Part shown: one piece after another, positions 57,975-64,000 of the stretch
Layout: the number at the start of each line of letters is the position of its first letter
Position numbering within the stretch: the first letter of the stretch is position 1
Assembly (NCBI GenBank): GCA_009193035.1
Contig: SWDT01000031.1
Span: 62,001-126,000 of the forward strand
Length of the DNA: 64,000 nt
Direction of reading: 5' to 3'
From: Halicephalobus mephisto
Lineage: Eukaryota; Nematoda; Chromadorea; Rhabditida; Panagrolaimidae
The notes under the pieces: generated by a model
The model's input: only the letters and a program-made list of their open reading frames with translations
The model's database searches: none
What the model was told of the DNA's origin: nothing
Made by a program: the position numbers and the translations under genes

Positions 57975-59154
57975 TCATTCCAATGGCGGCAGAGGACCTT
58001 TTACTTGAGTTTTGTAACTCAAAAAAGTATTCCACGCCAAAGCAGCTATCTGAATAAAGACAACCCTAAAGTTCAATGGCATAAAATAAAAATTGACCAT
58101 TTGGACAAGAGGCCAATAAAGAATCGAATGTCGGTAAATTTCCCAATAATTCTGCTTCAATAATTCCCACGATTTCGTAATTGAGAAATTTTCCAACAAA
58201 TAAATATTATGGATGATCGTAGCCGAAAATACCGGAGCAAAACAAGCCTAAAAAAACCAAATTAAAAAAAATTAAAAATTTTTTAGAGTAACTTTTATTC
58301 AATTTTTTCAAATTTATTTCAAATTTTCAAAATTATTTTTTTTGTAAATATAAAAATTATTTCAAAACAAATTTATAAAATTGCAAAGAATTCTGATAGA
58401 TTTTAAATTTAAAAAATTTTTAAATTTTATAAAAATTCGAAAATTTCTAAATTTTATAAATTTCTTAATAAATTTTAAATTTTATAAAAATTCGAAAATT
58501 TCTTAATAAATTTTAAATTTTATAACACTTCGAAAATTCTTAATTTCTAAATTCTAAATTTTCTAATAAATTTTAAATTTTATAAAACTTTGAAAATTTC
58601 TAAATTTTATAAATTTCTTAATAAATTTTAAATTTTATAAAACTTCAAAAATTTCTAAATTCTAAATTTTCTAATAAATTTTAAATTTCTAAAAATTTTT
58701 AAATTCTATTTTTTATAAAAAAAATCAAAAATCAAAACCAAACCTGATCAACAAAAACCCGCTTCAGTGGAACCAATTTCGTCGTGCCATGGATCCTTTT
58801 TTCCAAAAAAACCATCCATCGCGACAATATAGGAGCAATGTAGCACGAAGTCAAGAAAAAAAACCTGCACGTTCTACCAAGATCATATTCTTTTTTAGAC
58901 CGTTTTTCGACTCCTAATTGACAAACAATATCTCCACTAGCTCCAATAATTCCTAAAATCCATTTTTCATATATCAAAAAATCTTCAAATAAAAAAACAA
59001 AATTTTTTAAATAAAAAAATTAAAATTTTTTAAAAATAAAATTCTTAAAAAAAATAAAATTTTTAAAAATAAAAAAATTACCTGAGGAAATCATTTGAGT
59101 TGCCAGTGGTTTTGTAATCAGGGCCTTTTGGTACAACCGCAGTAACGTCGCCAT
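57975..59154 (-). CDS. Mpv17/PMP22-family membrane protein, paralogue 1
   Basis: Exons on the minus strand: 59154-59082, 58952-58744 and 58247-57975; 555 nt, 184 aa, the usual family length. The protein starts MATLLRLYQKALITKPLATQ and continues GASGDIVCQ. It ends in the family signature WPLVQMVNFYFMPLNFRVVF ... WNTFLSYK. Four membrane segments are expected. Family members lie in the inner mitochondrial or peroxisomal membrane and are linked to mitochondrial DNA maintenance and membrane permeability; which organelle applies here is not shown. Its start is 242 bp after the stop of paralogue 2, with AATAAA near 59252 and an ATTATAG acceptor just before the ATG, which fits the second gene of a nematode operon. 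Confidence 0.9.
58260..58740. repeat. Tandem A/T array in intron 2 of Mpv17-like paralogue 1
   Basis: About eight copies of AATTTTATAAAAATTCGAAA / TTTCTTAATAAATTTTAAAT. Confidence 0.7.
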
Positions 59155-59396
59155 TGGCTATAATCCTCAAAATCCGAAAATTTACAAAATTCAGAAGAAA
59201 CCATAAGGTGGCAATTGATCCAACTTCAGATTAAATCATATAAAAAATATTTTATTTCCAACAAACAACACCCTATTCAATACTACACCGTATCAATATC
59301 ACAAAAAAGCTGAAAAAAATTTAATTTCAATCAGCTACTAATCTAGCTTAGTAGTAAACGAGATCTTCCGTTGCTTCTATTCATCTATAACCTGAT

Positions 59397-60039
59397 TCAG
59401 TCACATTGATTCGAGACATCCGGCTCAGAATGTCCTTGATGCTGCATATAGCTGATGTACATATTCCAAAATAGTCCGCAAAACTGCACCATAATAACTC
59501 TGTATTGGATCGGAATAATCGAAAGATTAATGAACTGAATAAACGGCCAAACTTTGTAGTTAGTCGTCATCACAGGTAAAAACAATTGCCTCGTTTTCGC
59601 CACAGAAGAGTGGAGATTCTTGGTTTCCAGGAGATTTAAATTGAAAAGAAAAACTGAAGCAAATATCGGAGCCCCAAGAATCTGATCAAAAGCCGTTCTC
59701 TTGAGGGCTACTTTTAAGTTCTTTCCAGGAAGATATCTTTCAAGCATCTGAAACCATTTGTACGACATAGGAGCCTAAAAACAGTCATTCATATATCAAA
59801 TCGATCCCTAAACTCACCATCAAGCATGCAATCAATGCAGCAAATTTGGCTGTTCTCTGATAGTCCAATTTTTCATTCTTCTGAACAACCTTCTGACAGA
59901 GAACGTCACTCGTTCCAGCAAGTGCTCCTAAAAACATTAATCCATTCAGTTCTATCGTTTAAAAAATACCTGCAGAGACGATTTGCACGAAAAAGCTCTT
60001 CTTCGAGGTAAGTGGTTTCACAAACTTACTCAATGTCAT
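59397..60039 (-). CDS. Mpv17/PMP22-family membrane protein, paralogue 2
   Basis: Exons on the minus strand: 60039-59970, 59927-59818 and 59774-59397; 558 nt, 185 aa. Begins MTLSKFVKPLTSKKSFFVQI, then GALAGTSDVLCQK, and has the signature WPFIQFINLSIIPIQYRVI ... WNMYISY. The intron after the first exon (phase 1) is at the same place as in paralogue 1, which supports tandem duplication. Intron sizes are very small (42 and 43 bp). The start was chosen at the first ATG in frame; an upstream extension cannot be excluded. Likely the first gene of a two-gene operon with paralogue 1. Confidence 0.88.
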
Positions 60040-62320
60040 CAACGACAATCAGGACTCGTTGTCAACCGCTGTCCTGAAAGGCAAACTCACCATCAGTCGA
60101 TTCAATACTAATCAAAATAAAACTGTCAACCATAAAACGACCACTATCACGTAGTCCATCTGCGATAATATTCCAAGAAGAACAAGGCCGAAAAACAGGC
60201 TGAATTCTGCAGGTCAAAGTGCAATTATTCATCTCGATGATACAACTGCTTCAACTTGGGACAGAAATCGGAAAACTGTGGACAAAAATGTTTATTAAAA
60301 AAATCAGACACGCCCTCGAGGATATTCGTATTTTTAGGGTGAAAAACACGTGAAAATCAAAGTTAACAAGAAAAACATTCGATGAAAAAATTAAAATTAA
60401 AAAAAAAATAGAAAAGAACAAAAATTAATCTTGTGGGGATTTTTCTAGAAGAATCAGTATCTTGTCTGTGGGTTCTTTTTACTTTTATAAAACCACAAAA
60501 AGTAGTTAGACAAAAATCATGTGAAAAAGAAATTGGAAGTGAAGAACACAAGACAGGAAACGAACGAAAAAGTAGGTCTTATAGCGATTTTTTAGAAAAA
60601 TCAGTCTGCGTCATGTCTAGACTATAAAAAATCCTAAAAAATTATAAAAATGTTTATGAAAATCCTAAAAAATTATAAAAATCCTAAAAAATTATAAAAA
60701 TGTTTATAAAAATTTTAAAAAATTATAAAAATGTTTATAAAAATTTCTAAAAATTATAAAAATGTTTATAAAAATTTCTAAAAATAAATGAAAATAAGGA
60801 AATTATGTTTAAAAACGAGGGCGTATGAGGAAAATCACTATTTACAAGTTTTTATTTTTTGTAAAAGTACACGAATAAGTAGAGTAATTAAGTAAGATCA
60901 CGTGAGAAAAAAATAAAATTGAAATTAAAGAACAAGATGGAAGAAAATGAATAAATTGGTCCTATAACGATTTTTTTGAAAAAACACATCTACATTTTAT
61001 GATTTTATAAACATGTGAAAAATAAAATAATTTTTATAAAATCCATAAAAAATAAAAATTTAAAAATAAAATAAAAAATAAATTTAAAAATTATACATGT
61101 TTTGCAAATTTCATTATTCTTAGAAAAACACGTGAAAATGAAAAAAATAAAATTTCAAAAAAAACAAATTAAAATTAAAAAAACAAAATAAATGGAAAAA
61201 CTGATATTTTATATGTAAATTTTTACTCTTTGAAAACAAGTGAAGAAAGTAATTTTCAAAAAAACGCATAAAAATAATTATGTGGAATTTGTTAAAAAAG
61301 ATCGAAAATTTAGGATTGAAGAATATTTTAGAAATAATTTAATACGGAAAAACCAGCATATATTTTGTGTAATTTTTTCTTGTTTTTGTAAAAATACATA
61401 AAAATCAAAATAGCCTTATATAAAAATATATAAAAAAGCGAAAAAATTATATGAAAATTGTTAAAAAAAAGACCGAAAAATTAGGATTGAAGAATATTTT
61501 AAAAATAATTTAATACGGAAAAAATCGGTATATATTTTGTGTAATTTTTTTTTGTTTTTGCAAAAATACATAAAAATCAAAGTAATTTTATATAAAAATA
61601 TATTAAAAAAACGAAAAAATTATATGAAAATTGTTAAAAAAGATTGAAAAATTAGGATTGAAGAAAGCTAAGTGATAGAATGAGCGAGAGAAAGTCGGTC
61701 TTGCAACGATTTTTCTAGAAAACTTGGTATGTGTTGTTTATTTCTACTTTTTCATTTTATGAAATCCTCTTTCGAATTTGCCCGTGTTTGTTGATGAAAT
61801 GCCCTCGTTTCGAAAAAAGATCACAAACCAAAGCTTTCGTCATAACACAACCCTTCTCCGACTCGAAATTTATTTGCAATTTGCGTGCAGGTTTGAGACA
61901 AGACAGACATGCCCCGCGTTTGTCCGACTTTCTTTCGGATTTGTCGTCTCAACGTTCTCATTGCTCGCTCTGAATCAATAATTCTCAACACTGTCGTCGC
62001 CACGCCGCGAAGCATTTGTGTGTCCGTTTCGTCTCTGCATCATTTCAAATGTGAAAAACGGGGATGGGAGACTGGTTGTGCCACATACAAACCCTCTGCC
62101 ACCCCGGCAACAGTCCTACCTCCAAAATATCGAGTATCTTATCAATGTTCTTTATTATTGTTTCGTTGCGCAATTTTAAGGCCCGAAAATCGTGGAAAAC
62201 ATCCGTATTTCCGTGTATTTCGACCTCGTTGGTCTTGATTAACGTTAATTTCCATGTTTCAGCAGTCCATCGTTACTCGATTTCCTCGTTTTACTCGACG
62301 GGTCAGGATTGTCTACAAGG
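60040..62320. other. Divergent intergenic region between Mpv17-like and SR genes
   Basis: 60420-61730 holds three or more diverged units of several hundred bp, each with GGTCYTRYAACGATTTTTYT (about 60575, 60957 and 61700). 61740-62320 is more balanced in base composition and probably contains the SR gene promoter and 5' UTR exon, ending at a strong donor (TACAAG|GTAAGT, 62320). Overlapping open frames here are not supported. Confidence 0.45.
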
Positions 62321-62594
62321 TAAGTGGGATTTTTGTATGACGAGTTGAAAAATTTGAACTTGGTGGTGTCCAACCTATCTTTTCCCTACCATTTTTATAT
62401 GACGAAAAGGTTTATATCGCCTTTTTCTAAACGACACTCAAAGTTGCTCCTTTGGCTTTCAGAAAATGGGTCTTTTGGATATGAATATGGCCAATTTTTA
62501 TGGATCATCGAGTTGTTATTTATTTGGATGCTGGAATGGATAATGTGATACCCATGGCAGGGATTATAATGCGACGAATGGTGTGCTGTTTTAG

Positions 62595-63131
62595 ATGCCA
62601 GATAGCCGTTATCGATCATCTCGACACTCCCGTAGTCGGAGTCGTAGTGGATCACGTCAACGCGCGGATGCCTCAACCTCGATCAAGCGCCTCCATCTTG
62701 CAGATCTGAATGAACACATTAGTCGTCGCGATATCGAAGATGCTTTTGGGAGATTCGGAAGACTTTCTGATGTTTGGGTTGCCTCATATCCACCTTTTTA
62801 TGGATTTGTCGTGTTTGAGCGTAGTGATGACGCTTCTAATGCTTTAAAGGAAATGCGTCGTGGATATATAGGCAAATACCCGATCAGAACCACAATCGCT
62901 CTCCCAAGAGGGTCAAGAAAGGTTCGTTCCCCACCTCGTCGATACCGTGACGACTATGATAACCGCTTCAACCGCCGTGAAAAAGATGACCGTGTTCGTG
63001 ATCGTTACATCAGTGACCGTGACAGAGACCGCCGATACAAAAGCCGTGAATCCATGTCTCCCAAACGCCGTTCACGCTCTCCCCAAGATCGACGCAAGCG
63101 TTCCCCAGAACCTGATGTTGTTTCTGATTAA
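62595..63131 (+). CDS. SR-type splicing factor, one RRM with RS segments
   Basis: Intronless 178-aa protein. Residues 3-22 are an N-terminal Arg/Ser stretch. An RRM spans about 31-104, with RNP2 LHLADL (33-38) and RNP1 YGFVVFER (69-76), and the SR-type FGRFGRLSDVWVA before it. Residues 108-178 form an RS/RD tail with SPPRRYRDD, SPKRRSRSP and RRKRSPEP. Such proteins bind pre-mRNA exonic enhancers and recruit the spliceosome; activity is set by phosphorylation of the RS part. The TTTTAG acceptor abuts the ATG, so the 5' UTR is either cis-spliced from the 62320 donor or replaced by a spliced leader. The RS stretch before the RRM differs from the usual SRSF3/7 order. Confidence 0.9.
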   Translation: MPDSRYRSSRHSRSRSRSGSRQRADASTSIKRLHLADLNEHISRRDIEDAFGRFGRLSDVWVASYPPFYGFVVFERSDDASNALKEMRRGYIGKYPIRTTIALPRGSRKVRSPPRRYRDDYDNRFNRREKDDRVRDRYISDRDRDRRYKSRESMSPKRRSRSPQDRRKRSPEPDVVSD

Positions 63132-63542
63132 GAAAACTTATTTTTCTGGGAAGATATCATTCCAATATTTTCTTTTGAGTTGAAAATAATTGTTTTTAAA
63201 ACGAATTTCATTTATTTAGTATTTGGGTGATTACGGTTGCGAAAATACCGGAAAAGTACCTGTTTTATTTGTTGTTTTTGTTTTTTAAATAATTTGGTTT
63301 TTAGAGCCAAAATAGGAACCATCAAGAGGGAAATGTTCTATAGAAGATAAGAAGTACAATTAACGGTATAGAAGGATTTTTAATCCCTCTTTAAAAAAAG
63401 GCTGTGTTCGTGCAAAGGAGTAAATTTGAGAATATATAAGTTTTAACAACTTTGATGCTCAAGAACTCCATTAAAACGAGGTTGTTATTTTGGTGACTCG
63501 GGCACAGCTCCTCTCGAGATTTGTGGTATATCGGGTTTTGTC
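63132..63542. other. 3' flank of SR gene and upstream of last gene
   Basis: AT-rich with no clear AATAAA found, although AAATAATT variants are present. Nothing else supported. Confidence 0.35.
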
Positions 63543-63842
63543 ATGATTGCGGCAATGAGTTATGTTCCATCAACGGCAGTAGTAACAGGAATGCCATCAG
63601 TTCCAGTTGCATATGCATCATCGGATGTTAAACTTCCATGTTACTGTAAAGAACAATGTTCCAGTTGTGGTGTTCCAAGAGAAGGTGATATGAAGGTTAG
63701 TTTTTATATATTTTTAAAAATTTTGTTTTTGTTCGTTTTTACCCAAAAGAGAAGTTTTTTTTCGTCATTGCTTGCGCACACTGCTTTTATTGAATTTTTT
63801 TTATGGCTGTAGTTTGTATTTACGCAGGAAAGAAAAACGTAA
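63543..63842 (+). CDS. Small unrecognised protein with Cys-rich segment, 3' end uncertain
   Basis: Exon 1 63543-63695 encodes 51 residues starting MIAAMSYVPSTAVVTGMPSV and containing CYCKEQCSSCGVP, then a GTTAGT donor. An acceptor TACGCAG ends at 63827; splicing there adds only four codons before TAA (63840-63842), giving 55 aa. The true second exon may instead lie beyond the window. The spacing C-x-C-x3-C-x2-C could bind metal, but no family is recognised. Confidence 0.45.
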
Positions 63843-64000
63843 GCTAACGAACGTCAATTTTTGGTGAATGTTTTTGAGATGTATGAAATTACAATATTTG
63901 GAATTGTAATTACAGTAATCAAATTGATGAAATGGTTAATGAGAGAGTTGTTTTTAGATCGTTGCTAACCATCATTTGCGAGTCAATGACTACACAGATT

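Noticed and set aside
60363..62580. Several 60-110 codon frames around 60.4-62.5 kb on both strands
   Set aside because: They overlap each other and show no family; at least part is likely promoter and 5' UTR of the SR gene.

Overview
The window looks like nuclear DNA of a nematode. It is very AT-rich. Its introns end in the short (T)TTCAG/TTTTAG acceptors typical of nematodes, and it carries a dyc-1 (CAPON-type) gene and a cluster of nematode-type seven-pass chemoreceptors. I cannot name the species. Exon coordinates were set by hand: I matched splice phases and checked that each joined reading frame stays open and divides by three.

Layout. (1) 0.65-13.2 kb, + strand: a 12-exon dyc-1 homologue (PTB-domain adaptor of the dystrophin/dense-body system) with an apparent internal alternative first exon. 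Its large introns hold tandem arrays, two MITEs, a tRNA-derived SINE and a solo LTR. (2) 13.4-16.6 kb, - strand: a three-exon Cys-loop ligand-gated ion channel, tail to tail with dyc-1. (3) 16.6-24.5 kb: intergenic, almost entirely AT-rich tandem repeats, with one array of a short GGTC...ACGA motif. (4) 24.5-40 kb, + strand: a family cluster of two-exon 7TM receptors. There are four intact-looking genes, one clear pseudogene and one orphan first exon, with small LTR-like elements, a foldback sequence and MITEs between and inside them. (5) 42.1-46.2 kb, + strand: a four-exon flavin-containing monooxygenase, tail to tail with (6) an SLC16-like transporter (46.4-48.2 kb, - strand). (7) 48.2-57.9 kb: intergenic, repetitive. 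(8) 58.0-60.0 kb, - strand: two tandem Mpv17/PMP22-family genes, possibly one operon. (9) 62.6-63.1 kb, + strand: an SR-type RRM splicing factor. (10) 63.5 kb, + strand: the start of an unrecognised small Cys-rich protein.

The genes do not form one pathway: muscle scaffold, channel, chemoreceptors, xenobiotic oxidation, transport, organelle membrane and splicing. The most interesting features are structural. They are patchwork sequence sharing between receptor paralogues, a 94-bp unit that repeats a 3' splice site four times in the FMO gene, a two-LTR mini-element with crossed target-site duplications, a GC-AG intron in dyc-1, and a short motif (about GGTCYCRMCACGAA) scattered over roughly two dozen sites on both strands.
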